This document shows positions 51,703-60,822 of a DNA stretch of 64,000 bases, piece by piece. The stretch lies in NCBI GenBank assembly GCA_963751395.1, contig CAVVUC010000004.1, positions 248,001-312,000 of the forward strand. Direction: 5' to 3'. Numbering within the stretch: the stretch's first letter is position 1; the number at the start of each line of letters is the position of its first letter. This stretch comes from CAVVUC01 sp963751395 (lineage in GTDB: Bacteria; Verrucomicrobiota; Verrucomicrobiia; Chthoniobacterales; Chthoniobacteraceae). The notes under the pieces are model-generated. The model was not told where the DNA came from. It ran no database searches and saw only the letters and a program-made list of their open reading frames with translations. A program made the position numbers and the translations under genes.

Positions 51703-53595
51703 ATGAATTACTGCAAAGATCCGTTCATTAACGAACGCCGCCTCACGCGCGAAGTCATGGTCGGCAAAGTCGGCATTGGTGGAAACAATCCGATCCGTGT
51801 CCAGTCGATGATCACCTGCGACACGATGGACACCGCTGCCAGCATCCAGCAAACGCTCGATCTTGTTGCGGTCGGCTGCGAGATCGTCCGCATCACCGCG
51901 CCGACGGTGAAAGACGCGGCGAATTTGCAGCACATCGTCGCCGGCTTGCGTGAGCGCGGGTGCCACGTGCCGATCGTCGCCGACATCCATTTCAAACCCG
52001 AAGCCGCGATGGAAGCCGCGAAGTGGGTGGAAAAAATCCGCATCAATCCTGGCAACTACGCCGACTCGAAAAAGTTCAACATCCTCGAATACACCGACGC
52101 GCAATACGCAGAGGAACTCGACCGGATTCGCGAGCGGTTCAGCCCGCTGGTGAAGGTGTGCAAGGAGCTCGGTCGCGCAATGCGCATCGGCACCAACCAC
52201 GGCTCGCTCAGCGACCGGATCATGAACCGATACGGCGACACGCCGCTCGGCATGGTGGAGAGCGCGCTTGAGTTTGCGCGCATCGCCCGCGAACTCGGCT
52301 ACCACGATTTCATTTTCTCGATGAAGGCGAGCAACCCGAAGGTGATGATCGAGGCGTATCGGCTGCTTGTGGCGCGCTTATATGAACTCGATGCCGCAGA
52401 GGCGGGCAGCCGGAATGACGAAGCACGAATGACGAAGCACGAAGATGATTCGTCATTCGTCATTCGTCATTCGTCATTGTCCTGGGCCTACCCGATTCAC
52501 CTCGGCGTGACCGAAGCCGGCGACGGAGAGGATGGGCGTATCAAGAGCGCCATCGGTATCGGCTCGCTGCTCAACGACGGCATCGGCGACACGATCCGCG
52601 TCTCGCTGACCGAGGACAGCGTGCATGAAATCCCGGTGGCGAAGGCGTTGATCGAATGCGGAACACGGAACGCGGAGAGCGGAAACGACTCAGACGCGAA
52701 CATCTTTCCGCAATCCGCAATCCGCAATCCGCTTTCCTACGATCCTTTCAGCTACCGCCGGCGCGCCGCGAAGCGCATGGAAGTCAACGGCGTGGCGCTT
52801 GGCGGCGAAGAGACGATCCGCGTTTTTACGACGGAGGAGAAATGGTCGGCACTCGCGCACAAATTCGAGCGGCTCGGCGATTTCCAGCCGGAGATCGTGC
52901 TGGAAAAATCCGGAGTCGTTGCCGTGGATCCGCGGGACGAATCCGCGCTCGCGAGGATCAACGCATCACCGGAACCCGTGCTGGTCACGGTTGCCGACGG
53001 TCTCAATCTGCCTGTCATCGCCGCTTATCGACTCCTCTCTGCGCGCATCGAAGAACGGCATCCGATTTTGCTCAAGGACACGTTCGCGCCCGGCACCGAT
53101 CCGAACGCCGATTTTCTTCGGGCGCTTCTCATCGCGGCCACCGGGATCGGAGCAATGCTCTGCGACGGCATCGGCGACGCGGTGATCGTGCAGGGCGAAC
53201 ACGCGCCCGGCCAGTCGTTGCGGCTCGCCTACAACATTCTCCAGGCGGCAGGCGCGCGCATTTTCAAAACCGATTACGTCGCGTGCCCGTCGTGCGGGCG
53301 GACACTGTTCAACCTTCAAACCACGACGGCGAAAATCAAAGCCGCCACTTCGCATTTGAAAGGCGTGAAAATCGCGATCATGGGCTGCATCGTGAACGGT
53401 CCCGGCGAAATGGCCGACGCCGATTTCGGCTATGTCGGCGGCGCTCCCGGCAAGGTCAACCTTTACGTCGGCAAGACCGCTGTGAAATTCAACATCCCCG
53501 AAGCGGAAGCTGTTGATCGGCTCCAGGACTTGATCCGGGAGCACGGCAAATGGGTCGAGCCAGCGGCGCAAGCAGCCGCGGTTTCAGCGAACTGA
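51703..53595 (+). CDS. ispG: 4-hydroxy-3-methylbut-2-enyl diphosphate synthase, long PVC/plant-type
   Basis: Next-to-last step of the MEP pathway, with a [4Fe-4S] cluster. RRLTREVMVGKVGIGGNNPI and QSMITCDTMD open the TIM barrel. The cluster cysteines are in ACPSCGRTLF and IMGCIVNGPGEMADADFGYVGG. The 630-residue length comes from a large central insert (about residues 250-510), as in Chlamydiae, plants and other PVC bacteria. Two short repeat arrays are translated in frame: GSRNDEARMTKHEDDSSFVI (52411-52480) and CGTRNAESGNDSDANIFPQS (52654-52737). They interrupt VARLYELDAAEA...WAYPIHLGVTEAGDG and AKALIE...YDPFSYRRR, which otherwise join well. The frame is complete. Confidence 0.93.
   Translation: MNYCKDPFINERRLTREVMVGKVGIGGNNPIRVQSMITCDTMDTAASIQQTLDLVAVGCEIVRITAPTVKDAANLQHIVAGLRERGCHVPIVADIHFKPEAAMEAAKWVEKIRINPGNYADSKKFNILEYTDAQYAEELDRIRERFSPLVKVCKELGRAMRIGTNHGSLSDRIMNRYGDTPLGMVESALEFARIARELGYHDFIFSMKASNPKVMIEAYRLLVARLYELDAAEAGSRNDEARMTKHEDDSSFVIRHSSLSWAYPIHLGVTEAGDGEDGRIKSAIGIGSLLNDGIGDTIRVSLTEDSVHEIPVAKALIECGTRNAESGNDSDANIFPQSAIRNPLSYDPFSYRRRAAKRMEVNGVALGGEETIRVFTTEEKWSALAHKFERLGDFQPEIVLEKSGVVAVDPRDESALARINASPEPVLVTVADGLNLPVIAAYRLLSARIEERHPILLKDTFAPGTDPNADFLRALLIAATGIGAMLCDGIGDAVIVQGEHAPGQSLRLAYNILQAAGARIFKTDYVACPSCGRTLFNLQTTTAKIKAATSHLKGVKIAIMGCIVNGPGEMADADFGYVGGAPGKVNLYVGKTAVKFNIPEAEAVDRLQDLIREHGKWVEPAAQAAAVSAN
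52411..52480. repeat. ATGACGA/TCGTCAT inverted heptamer array inside ispG
   Basis: Left side: GGAATGACGAAGCACGAATG then ACGAAGCACGAA, two spaced ATGACGA words. Right side: TCGTCAT repeated four times in tandem (52450-52477). The two words are exact complements, so the array can form a strong hairpin. It is in frame and adds about 25 residues to IspG. Confidence 0.88.
52654..52737. repeat. GCGGAA/TTCCGC inverted array inside ispG
   Basis: Left: GAATGCGGAACACGGAACGC then GGAGAGCGGAAAC (52654-52687). Right: CTTTCCGCAATCCGCAATCC then GCAATCCGCTTTCC (52704-52737). The left contains CGGAA words and the right their complements TTCCG/ATCCGC. In frame, adds about 25 residues. It is the same unit family as in dxr, thrB and the MurU-like gene. 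Confidence 0.85.
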
Positions 53596-53705
53596 TCCTC
53601 GGCCTCCTTTCGAGCTATCCTCAAAAAATCGCGCGACACGGCAAGGGCACCCGGCCCGCTGCAACGGACCGATGTCCCGCGCTGCGGTGATCGCTTGTTC
53701 CTTTT

Positions 53706-53724
53706 CGTCCGGATGATCCGGACG
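53706..53724. terminator. Hairpin between ispG and the GH2 gene
   Basis: CGTCCGGATGATCCGGACG, an 8-bp stem with a short loop, in the 137-base gap between convergent genes. TTCCTTTT precedes it and no T run follows it on either strand, so it is only a possible transcription end. Confidence 0.35.
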
Positions 53725-53732
53725 ATTCGCTC

Positions 53733-56582
53733 CTAATCCGCCGTTTTTACGGTCACGTCGCCGCTAAAACCGGCGGACTTTCCGGGTTCCTTTTCGATCA
53801 GCACGCTGAGGGTGTGTTCCTGGTCTCCGGGCGGCAACGGCACCGTGAGAGAACCTGCCTTGGCGTTGGTCTTGGCGCCCGCAAGTTTCCCATCCAGCCA
53901 GACTTCGGCTTTTCCGGTGATGGAGCCGAAAACGATCTTGCACGGGATCGCATTTTGCCCTGCGGAGGGCTGGAATTTCTCGCTGCGAAAAACGGCATAG
54001 TTTCCATCGAAACCTTCGAGTTTGCCCGGTTTCACGACCTCCCAACTGTTCATGTCGTTGTCGGCAACATGCTGGTTTGGGTCGGGCTTGGTGTTGGAGC
54101 CGGGCGACCTGCGCCATGCGTCGAGGTAAAGCGCCGGCGCGACGACTTCAACGGCGGGAATGGCGGGAACGGCCCGCACGTCAATCGCGGCCACACCCGG
54201 CTTTAGCGTGCCCGATTTGGCGCGCAGCGTCAGCGGGCCTGAGCCGTTCGCTTTGCTTTGGAGGATCACTTGGGCGAGGCCATTAAAAAGGCTCCGCTTG
54301 TTGCCTTTCTCGGGCTCGTGACAATTCGGGTCGCCGTTGCCGAGGCCGATGATCGCTCCGGGGCCGCTCATTTCAAACTCCACCGGCAGGTCGGCGGTCG
54401 GCACCGCGCGGCCCTTGTCGTCCACGGCTTCCACGGTCACCGGAAGCGCGTCCCATCCGTCGCCTGCGAGTGTGTTGCGGTCCGGAGTCAGGCGCAATGC
54501 CACGGGGTCACCCGTTGTTTCGACGACCTGGCGGGCCGCTTCTTTGCCGCCTTTTTTGGCGACGGCTTCGAGTCGTCCGGCGGCGTAGGGAACTTCCCAT
54601 GTGAGCATTGTCTTGGGGTCCATCGGCTTTTCGCCCAGAGATTTTCCGTTCAGGCTGAGTTCCACCGCGTCGGCGTTGGACATCACCATCACCTTGATCG
54701 GTTTGCCCTCGCTGCCTTTCCAGTTCCAGTGCGGCACGATCTGGAGCACCGGGCGGTCTTTGATCCACTGCGCCTGATGGATGTAGAAGCCGGTTTTTGG
54801 AAAACCGCAGAGGTCCATGCAGCCGAAGAACGAAGCCGCGCTCGGCCACGAATGGGGCGTGGGTTCGCCGCGGTAGTCGAAGCCGGTCCACACGAAACCG
54901 CCTGCGATGAACGGCCGCTCGGCGATCAGATTCCATGCGCCCCGGTGTGTGTTGCCCCACGGCGCGCGGTGGTCATCGTAGGAATCGATGATGTTGCGGC
55001 TCTTGTCCGTGACAAAAGCGCCGCGTGTCATAAAAGCCGAAGTGTCCTCGCTGCTGGTGAGCGGCTTGTCCGGGTTGGCTTTGTGATAACCGTCGTAGGC
55101 ATTCTGGCAATAGTTGAAGCCGACCACGTCCACGGCGTGGGAGACGTTGATTTTGCTGCCATGGCCACCGCTCATGGCGGCGGTGACAGGGCGCGTGGTG
55201 TCCAGTCGTTTCACAGCAGCGGACATGCGGCAGACCATTTCATAGCCCTGCTCGGTGCCCTGCATCGACTCTTCGTTGAACACGGACCAAAGGATCACGC
55301 TCGGGCGGTTCCGGTCCCTGCGCACCAGCCATTCAAGCTGCCGGATGTATTCGGGCGAGCAGTTGAAGTTGCGGTTTTCGTCCATGACGAGCAGGCCCTG
55401 GCGGTCGCAGGCCTCGAGAAGTTCCGCGGGCGGCGGATTGTGCGAGCAGCGAAATGCGTTCGAGCCCATCTCCTTGAGTTTGCGGACGCGGAATTCCCAC
55501 AACGCATCCGGCACAGCGGTGCCGACTCCGGCGTGATCGAGGTGGTTGCAGGTGCCCATCAATTTGACCGGCTTGTCGTTCAGGAAAAAGCCTTCCTTGG
55601 CGTCGAAGCGGATCGTCCGGAAACCGCACTTCGTGGTGACTGCATCGACCGGCGCGCCGTCGCGTTTGACCACGGTTTCCAACGAATAACGGGAGGGGGT
55701 TTCAAGGGACCAGAGGGTCGGACTGGCGACGGGGATGTTGAGTTTCGCCACTCCATTGCTGAATGGCGGGACGACGAGGCTGGCGGCGGCCTGACCAACC
55801 GCCAGGCCGCTGATCTGCTTGCCGTGCGGGTCTTTGAGCGTCACCTCGACCTCAACAGGGCTGGCAGTTTTCAGCGCACTCTCCACCGTGACCTCCACCG
55901 GCAGCAACCACTTGCCGTCGGGCTGGCGGACCGGGTTCGCGAAGACGCCGTCGGTCGCGACATGCACGGGGCTGCGTTTGACGAGCCAAGTGTGGCGGTA
56001 AATGCCCGCGCCTTCATACCACCAGCCTTCCTGCTCGATGGCATCCACGCGCACGGCGATCGTGTTCAGCGCTCCGAATTTCGCCAGCGGGGTGATGTCG
56101 ATGTTGAAACCGGTGTAGCCGCAGAAATTGCGGTGCATGACGGTGCCGTTGACCCAGACGGTGGCGTGGGTGGCGATGCCGTCGAACTGGATTTCCAGGT
56201 GCCTGCCTTTGTCGGCGGCATCGAGCTTGAACTCGCGCCGGTACCAGCCGATGCCGCGCGGCCGGTAGCCCTGCGAAAGGTTCGCCTCCTGGTCGAACGG
56301 CCCTTCCACCGCCCAGTCGTGCGGAAGGCTGACCTCGCGCCACGAACTCACGTTGTAATTCTCCGCCGCCGCGCCCTCGGCCCTCCCTGCCTTCGCGTGG
56401 TTGTAGCTCGCGGAGTGGCCTTTGATCACTGGAAAGGGAATGTCCCCGAGGTGAAAGCGCCAACCGTTGTCGAACGAAAGCCGTTCGCGCAAAGGCGCGG
56501 CGTCAGCCCCGGCTTGGGCGGACAAATTCAGCGGGCAAAGCGAGAGCAAGACCAGAGCAGCGAGGGAGAGAGTGTGTTTCAT
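53733..56582 (-). CDS. Secreted beta-galactosidase-like GH2 enzyme
   Basis: Exported GH2 glycosidase, 949 residues. The signal peptide (LSLAALVLLSLCPLNLSAQA) is followed by the sugar-binding jelly roll (SFDNGWRFHLGDIPF, SLPHDWAVEGPFD), an immunoglobulin-like domain, and the TIM barrel with GTCNHLDHAGVG and MGSNAFRCSHNPP. The acid/base Glu is in ILWSVFNEESMQG, and the nucleophile Glu is probably in PLTSSEDTSAFM. The C-terminal region (residues 600-949) has Ig-like and lectin-type modules (NADAVELSLNGKSLGEKP is of the DUF4982 kind). It is divergent from the GH28 gene with 182 bases between starts, so the two may share control. Confidence 0.9.
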   Translation of the reverse strand: MKHTLSLAALVLLSLCPLNLSAQAGADAAPLRERLSFDNGWRFHLGDIPFPVIKGHSASYNHAKAGRAEGAAAENYNVSSWREVSLPHDWAVEGPFDQEANLSQGYRPRGIGWYRREFKLDAADKGRHLEIQFDGIATHATVWVNGTVMHRNFCGYTGFNIDITPLAKFGALNTIAVRVDAIEQEGWWYEGAGIYRHTWLVKRSPVHVATDGVFANPVRQPDGKWLLPVEVTVESALKTASPVEVEVTLKDPHGKQISGLAVGQAAASLVVPPFSNGVAKLNIPVASPTLWSLETPSRYSLETVVKRDGAPVDAVTTKCGFRTIRFDAKEGFFLNDKPVKLMGTCNHLDHAGVGTAVPDALWEFRVRKLKEMGSNAFRCSHNPPPAELLEACDRQGLLVMDENRNFNCSPEYIRQLEWLVRRDRNRPSVILWSVFNEESMQGTEQGYEMVCRMSAAVKRLDTTRPVTAAMSGGHGSKINVSHAVDVVGFNYCQNAYDGYHKANPDKPLTSSEDTSAFMTRGAFVTDKSRNIIDSYDDHRAPWGNTHRGAWNLIAERPFIAGGFVWTGFDYRGEPTPHSWPSAASFFGCMDLCGFPKTGFYIHQAQWIKDRPVLQIVPHWNWKGSEGKPIKVMVMSNADAVELSLNGKSLGEKPMDPKTMLTWEVPYAAGRLEAVAKKGGKEAARQVVETTGDPVALRLTPDRNTLAGDGWDALPVTVEAVDDKGRAVPTADLPVEFEMSGPGAIIGLGNGDPNCHEPEKGNKRSLFNGLAQVILQSKANGSGPLTLRAKSGTLKPGVAAIDVRAVPAIPAVEVVAPALYLDAWRRSPGSNTKPDPNQHVADNDMNSWEVVKPGKLEGFDGNYAVFRSEKFQPSAGQNAIPCKIVFGSITGKAEVWLDGKLAGAKTNAKAGSLTVPLPPGDQEHTLSVLIEKEPGKSAGFSGDVTVKTAD

Positions 56583-56764
56583 GGCAAGTGGGAGCGGATG
56601 ATATGCAGGGAAGAGCCCAACCGGAAAGGTTTGAGTTGCGTTTCACCCCAAGAAGCGGGCTTGCTCATTTCATGGCGAATCTCTCTGCTCGAAAAAATTA
56701 CTGTCAGGTTCCAAAGCAGGGGAGCATCATCGCCAGACCAAAATCGATTCGCTCACATCCGAAC

Positions 56765-58669
56765 ATGCATCCCTTCACAACCCCAATGAATCAATCCTCC
56801 CGCCTGCGTCTTTTGTTGGCGGCCATGCTCGCGATCTGGCCCCTGATGGACTGCCGGGTCATGGCACAAAACCCCGCTGTGACCCCGGTGCCCTTGCCGC
56901 CCGGCTATCCGCATGCAACCGGTATGACGCTGAAGGTAAACGGCGTGCCGGTCCCCATTCTTCAAGCAGTCGTGAACCGCCGCCGCAATGAGACCTACGA
57001 CGTCGCCTCGTTCGCGTTCACCGGCAATGCGAAAGTGGAAATCAGCCTGGACAAACCGGCGGCCGGCGCAACGGTCCTTCCCTCGGGCTACGGAATCCGC
57101 CCCACTGCGGGCAATGCGGTGAGCTTCGAATTGAACCGGGCGCGACACCTTTACGTCCAGTTGCCCGGACGAAATCCGCTGCTGATTTTCGCCGACGCCC
57201 CCGGCATCCCCGAGCCGGTGCCGGGCACGAATACCTTCGATGTCGTGGCCCGTTACAAGGCGGACGCGACCGGCAGAACGGAGTCCACCGCAGCCATCCA
57301 GAAGGCCATCGACGATGCGGCCGTTCGTGGCGGAACGGTGCTGGTGCCGAAGGGGCGCTTTTTGTCGCGCAAGCTCACGCTCAAGAGCAATGTGCGGCTG
57401 CATCTTGCCGGCGGGGCGGCGCTCAAGTTCGTCGATGTGAACGACGACGGCATGGACTTCACCAAGCGGCAGGGCGCGGGTCTTTATTTTCTGAATGTGG
57501 ACAACGCGCAGAACGTGGCAGTGACCGGAGCGGGGCTGCTGGATTGCAACGGAGACGCGGCGCGCGGCACGGACAACAAACGCAGGCTCATCTCGGCGTT
57601 TCACTCTGCGCAAGTGACGGGGCTGACCCTGGAGGGGATCACGATAATCGATTCGAGCAGTTGGACGGTCGTCCCGGCATTCAGCCGCCAGGTGCTCATC
57701 CGGAACATCAAAATCATCAACACCCTCGCGCTCTATGAAAACGACGGCATCGATCCGGTGAGCTGCCAGGACGTTCTGGTGGATCACTGTTTCGTGCTCG
57801 CCACCGACGACGCCTTTTGCCCGAAGCCCGGCGGGGTCGGCACCCACGGCGGCGGCTGCAAACCCGGCCCGGTCATCGAAATGCGCGACGTGGTCTTCAA
57901 CGACTGCCTGACCTGGACCGTGGCGGCGGGATTCAAACTCGGGCGCCAGTCGGGCACGCCGGCGCTCAACATCGTCTGCAAGAACTCGCACATCATCAAC
58001 GCGAGCCGCGCCTGCGTCATCGACCACGACGGCGGCAACGCCCCGTTCCGTAACGTGCTTTTCCAGGACATTCAGGTGGAAGGAGCGATCCGCCACGCGC
58101 CCATTTACATCGAAACCTTGGACCCCGGCCCGACGACGGAAGTCACCTATGAGCGCGTGAATCTGCGCGTGACCGGACGGACCACCAGCAGCCTGGCGGG
58201 GAAGGACGACGTGAATTGCGTGAGCAACGTGCGTTTCATCGACTGCACCTTCGACGGCAAACCGGTGACTGCCGCAGACTCGCTGAAACTCAGCATCAAG
58301 AAGTTTGTCAAAGACGTGAGCTTTGTTTATCGCGATCCCGCCCAGCGCCCGCCGGGCCTGACGTTGACCGCAGTCTGGGGAACGCACCTCGCGGAGGCAA
58401 CAGCCGGAGCGCCGGCGCCCATTCGTCCCGCCGTGCTGGTCACAGATCCGGAAAACCGACCGGTCCCCGGGACGCAGGTAACTTTCACCGTGGAATCCGG
58501 CGGAGGAACCGTGACGCAAGGCACCGCCATGACAGACGCGAAAGGCATCGCCACGGCAGGCGGATGGACGCTCGGGTCAAGTCCGGGGGTCAACACGCTC
58601 ATCGCCCGCAGCAAGAACGCGCCCGGCAGCTACGTGGTCTTCCGCACCACCGGCAAGGCAGGGAACTGA
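56765..58669 (+). CDS. Secreted GH28 polygalacturonase-like protein with Ig-like tail
   Basis: Right-handed beta-helix enzyme of the pectin-degrading GH28 family, 634 residues. ATG 56765 or 56786 starts a signal peptide (RLRLLLAAMLAIWPLMDCRVM). TESTAAIQKAIDDAAVRGGT and RGGTVLVPKGRF open the helix. The catalytic Asp region appears as ENDGIDPVSCQDVLVDHCFV, then ATDDAFCPK with the Asp pair, and HDGGNAPFRNVLF. A C-terminal Big-1-like domain (PENRPVPGTQVTFTVESGGG) follows. The typical GHG motif is absent, so activity could differ. Together with the divergent GH2 gene it suggests the breakdown of pectin side chains. Confidence 0.82.
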   Translation: MHPFTTPMNQSSRLRLLLAAMLAIWPLMDCRVMAQNPAVTPVPLPPGYPHATGMTLKVNGVPVPILQAVVNRRRNETYDVASFAFTGNAKVEISLDKPAAGATVLPSGYGIRPTAGNAVSFELNRARHLYVQLPGRNPLLIFADAPGIPEPVPGTNTFDVVARYKADATGRTESTAAIQKAIDDAAVRGGTVLVPKGRFLSRKLTLKSNVRLHLAGGAALKFVDVNDDGMDFTKRQGAGLYFLNVDNAQNVAVTGAGLLDCNGDAARGTDNKRRLISAFHSAQVTGLTLEGITIIDSSSWTVVPAFSRQVLIRNIKIINTLALYENDGIDPVSCQDVLVDHCFVLATDDAFCPKPGGVGTHGGGCKPGPVIEMRDVVFNDCLTWTVAAGFKLGRQSGTPALNIVCKNSHIINASRACVIDHDGGNAPFRNVLFQDIQVEGAIRHAPIYIETLDPGPTTEVTYERVNLRVTGRTTSSLAGKDDVNCVSNVRFIDCTFDGKPVTAADSLKLSIKKFVKDVSFVYRDPAQRPPGLTLTAVWGTHLAEATAGAPAPIRPAVLVTDPENRPVPGTQVTFTVESGGGTVTQGTAMTDAKGIATAGGWTLGSSPGVNTLIARSKNAPGSYVVFRTTGKAGN

Positions 58670-58711
58670 TTCTTGGTGCCGCAGACCGCTTTCCGGGACG
58701 CGACAGTGCAA

Positions 58712-59503
58712 CTACCGGCGTTGGAAAATCTCGTCGAAAAACAGCTTCATCTGCGCCCATGAGCGGCGTGCGGCGGTTTCGTTGTAGCCAACCGCTGAGG
58801 TCATCCCGTTTTCCTCTGCGAGCTTGGTAGCGCCGGGATTGCTGAACGCATGGAGCGCCCCCGAGTAGTTGATGAACTGGTAATCGATGTGTCCGCTGTC
58901 GAGGGCCTTTTGGAAAGCCGCGATATCCTCGGCTTTGACCATCGGATCGATCGCCCCATTGAGCATGAGAAATTTGGCGCGCACTTTCGGAAGCGCTTCG
59001 GGCGTCGGCTGGACGAGTCCGCCGTGGAAGCTGACGATGCCCGCGAGCGGGGCGCCGGTGTAGGCCAGAGCCAGGCATGTCGAGCCGCCGAAACAGAAAC
59101 CGATCGCCGCGGTTTTCTTTTCGTCCACGAGCCCGGTCTTGAGCATTTGATCGAGTCCAGCCCGCGCGCGCTCGGCCATTAGCGGCTTCCCATAAAGCTC
59201 GCCCGACCACTCCCTGGCCTGCTTTGCGTCGGTCGTGGAAACGCCATTGCCGTACATGTCCACCGCGAACGCGACGTAGCCCATCTCCGCGAGTTGTTTC
59301 GCGCGGCCCTTGGCGTAATCGTTCAGCCCCCACCACTCGGGAATCACGAGGACGCCGGGGCGCTTTGCGGTGGTGGAATCATCGTAGGCGAGAAAGCCTT
59401 CGAACTTCCTGCCGTCTTGTTCGTAGGCGACCGGTTTGGTGATGACGCCGGCGGAGGCAACGCTGGCGAATGCGCAGGTGATGAGAAAAAGAATCGCTTT
59501 CAT
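58712..59503 (-). CDS. Exported dienelactone hydrolase-family protein
   Basis: Alpha/beta hydrolase of 263 residues. ATG 59503 begins a signal peptide (AILFLITCAFASVASAG). The nucleophile is Cys in IGFCFGGSTCL, the general acid Asp is in NGAIDPMV, and the His is in ALHAFSNPGA, the Cys-Asp-His triad of dienelactone hydrolases. VIPEWWGLNDYAKGRA is characteristic of the YghX/DLH group. The substrate in such exported members is not known. The previous gene on this strand, CobW-like, ends 52 bases away. Confidence 0.9.
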   Translation of the reverse strand: MKAILFLITCAFASVASAGVITKPVAYEQDGRKFEGFLAYDDSTTAKRPGVLVIPEWWGLNDYAKGRAKQLAEMGYVAFAVDMYGNGVSTTDAKQAREWSGELYGKPLMAERARAGLDQMLKTGLVDEKKTAAIGFCFGGSTCLALAYTGAPLAGIVSFHGGLVQPTPEALPKVRAKFLMLNGAIDPMVKAEDIAAFQKALDSGHIDYQFINYSGALHAFSNPGATKLAEENGMTSAVGYNETAARRSWAQMKLFFDEIFQRR

Positions 59504-59555
59504 GGTGCGGAGAACGTCTCGCGAAGCCTGCCGGCGGTCAAATGCCGAATCGGCA

Positions 59556-60515
59556 CTACTGCTGACAAGCCACCAGTTCGCGCTCGATCGCGGCACGGTC
59601 GAGTTTTTTGCCGATGAAGACGAGCTGGCTGGTGCGGGTCTCTTCCTTGTTCCAGAGCCGGTCCCAGAAGATCGTGAAGCGGTTGTTCACGCCGTGGAAG
59701 ATCGCCCGGCGCGGATTGGCGGCAATGGCGATGATGCCTTTCGAGCGATACACCTTCTCGCGATTCGAGAGTTCCTGAACGAACGACTCGAAGCGATCGA
59801 TGTTGAACGGCTTGTCGAAGGTGAAGGACATCGACGCGATTTCGCTGTGGTGGCGGTGTTCGAGTTCGTCGAGGAATTGCGGATCAATGGCGAGCTTCCG
59901 GTCCACATCGAACGCGTTCATGTCCAGCAGCTCCTTCAGGTTCACCTGCGAATGGTTCGTGCGGAAGGTTTCTGCGTGCGGGTTGAGCGTGGCGATTGTC
60001 GCCTCAACTTCGGCAAGGCGCGACTCGTCCACGAGGTCGGTCTTGTTCAGCAAAATGAAATCGGCCATCGCGATCTGCTCGCGCGCCGTTTCGGTTTCCT
60101 TCATCTGATGCGCGATCTGCTCGGCATCGACGACGGTGATGATCGAGTCGAGCCGCACGTATTTCTGCAACTGGGGGATGTTGAGGAAGGTCTGCGCGAC
60201 CGGTCCCGGATCGGCGATACCGGTCGTCTCGACGAGCAGGTAGTCGAACCCGCCGCGCTGGATCAGCTTCTGGACACCTTTGACCAAATCTTTGCGGACG
60301 GTGCAGCAGACGCAGCCGTTGTTCATCTGGACGATCTCTTCGCGCTGGTTTTCGACAAGCTGGCCGTCGATGCCGATCTCGCCGACTTCATTGACGATGA
60401 TCCCGAATTTGTAGCCGTGCTGCTGTTTGAGGATGTAATTGAGCAGCGTCGTTTTGCCGGCTCCGAGGAACCCGGTGAGGATGGTGGCTGGAATGGGCGT
60501 TACGTTTTCACTCAT
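59556..60515 (-). CDS. CobW/COG0523-family GTPase, metal chaperone
   Basis: GTP-dependent metal-trafficking protein, 319 residues. Walker A in LTGFLGAGKTTLLNYIL, the metal-binding CXCC as NNGCVCCTVRKDLV, Walker B in LLVETTGIADPGPVAQTF, and specificity NKTD. The CobW C-terminal domain holds GIIAIAANPRRAIFHGV. COG0523 proteins deliver zinc or cobalt to client enzymes. The subgroup here is like YjiA/ZigA, but zinc and Zur regulation are not visible. ATG 60515 overlaps the end of the upstream terminator hairpin's T run, so its promoter must lie within or before the small gene region. Confidence 0.9.
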   Translation of the reverse strand: MSENVTPIPATILTGFLGAGKTTLLNYILKQQHGYKFGIIVNEVGEIGIDGQLVENQREEIVQMNNGCVCCTVRKDLVKGVQKLIQRGGFDYLLVETTGIADPGPVAQTFLNIPQLQKYVRLDSIITVVDAEQIAHQMKETETAREQIAMADFILLNKTDLVDESRLAEVEATIATLNPHAETFRTNHSQVNLKELLDMNAFDVDRKLAIDPQFLDELEHRHHSEIASMSFTFDKPFNIDRFESFVQELSNREKVYRSKGIIAIAANPRRAIFHGVNNRFTIFWDRLWNKEETRTSQLVFIGKKLDRAAIERELVACQQ

Positions 60516-60556
60516 AAAAAAGGACTGGCGACCCGATCATGGACCGGGTCGCCAGC
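60514..60556 (-). terminator. Intrinsic terminator upstream of the CobW-like gene
   Basis: On the minus strand CTGGCGACCCG/CGGGTCGCCAG forms an 11-bp perfect stem (loop about 9), followed by TCCTTTTTT. It ends the transcript of the 68-residue gene and rpmB. Confidence 0.88.
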
Positions 60557-60581
60557 AAATCGTTCAGCTTTGGAAGAAAAT

Positions 60582-60788
60582 CTAGGACGCTTTTTTCTTC
60601 AGCAATGGAAGGCCGGTTTTCGTGTTCTCGCAGACTTCGTAGCCGGCGGGAAGCTCGTCGATCGCACCATCTCCGGGTTGCCCGGCGAAGAAGTAAAGCG
60701 TGACTTCCTGGCCACCCTTCAGCTTCTGATGACGCTGGTGGAGGAAATAGGTCTTGCCGGATTTTTTGCTTTGAACGCTGAGAGCCAT
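60582..60788 (-). CDS. Conserved-looking 68-residue protein, unrecognised
   Basis: A compact soluble protein: MALSVQSKKSGKTYFLHQRH, LKGGQEVTLYFFAGQP, AIDELPAGYEVCENTKTGLP and a Lys-rich end. I see no metal-binding pattern beyond one Cys. The pattern, short and beta-rich with a basic start and end, recalls small ribosome- or nucleic-acid-associated proteins. It lies 34 bases after rpmB on the same strand, with a terminator right behind it, so it is expressed with the ribosomal protein. Function unknown. Confidence 0.6.
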   Translation of the reverse strand: MALSVQSKKSGKTYFLHQRHQKLKGGQEVTLYFFAGQPGDGAIDELPAGYEVCENTKTGLPLLKKKAS

Positions 60789-60822
60789 GGTGGGTTGTGG
60801 GTGAAAGGTTGAGGATTGGAGT

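Noticed and set aside
52450..52480. TCGTCAT tandem array as a CRISPR array
   Set aside because: Units are 7 bases with no spacers, and the array is inside a coding frame.
54258..56789. 843-codon plus-strand frame opposite the GH2 gene
   Set aside because: Shadow frame; the GH2 gene carries clear catalytic motifs on the minus strand and this one carries none.
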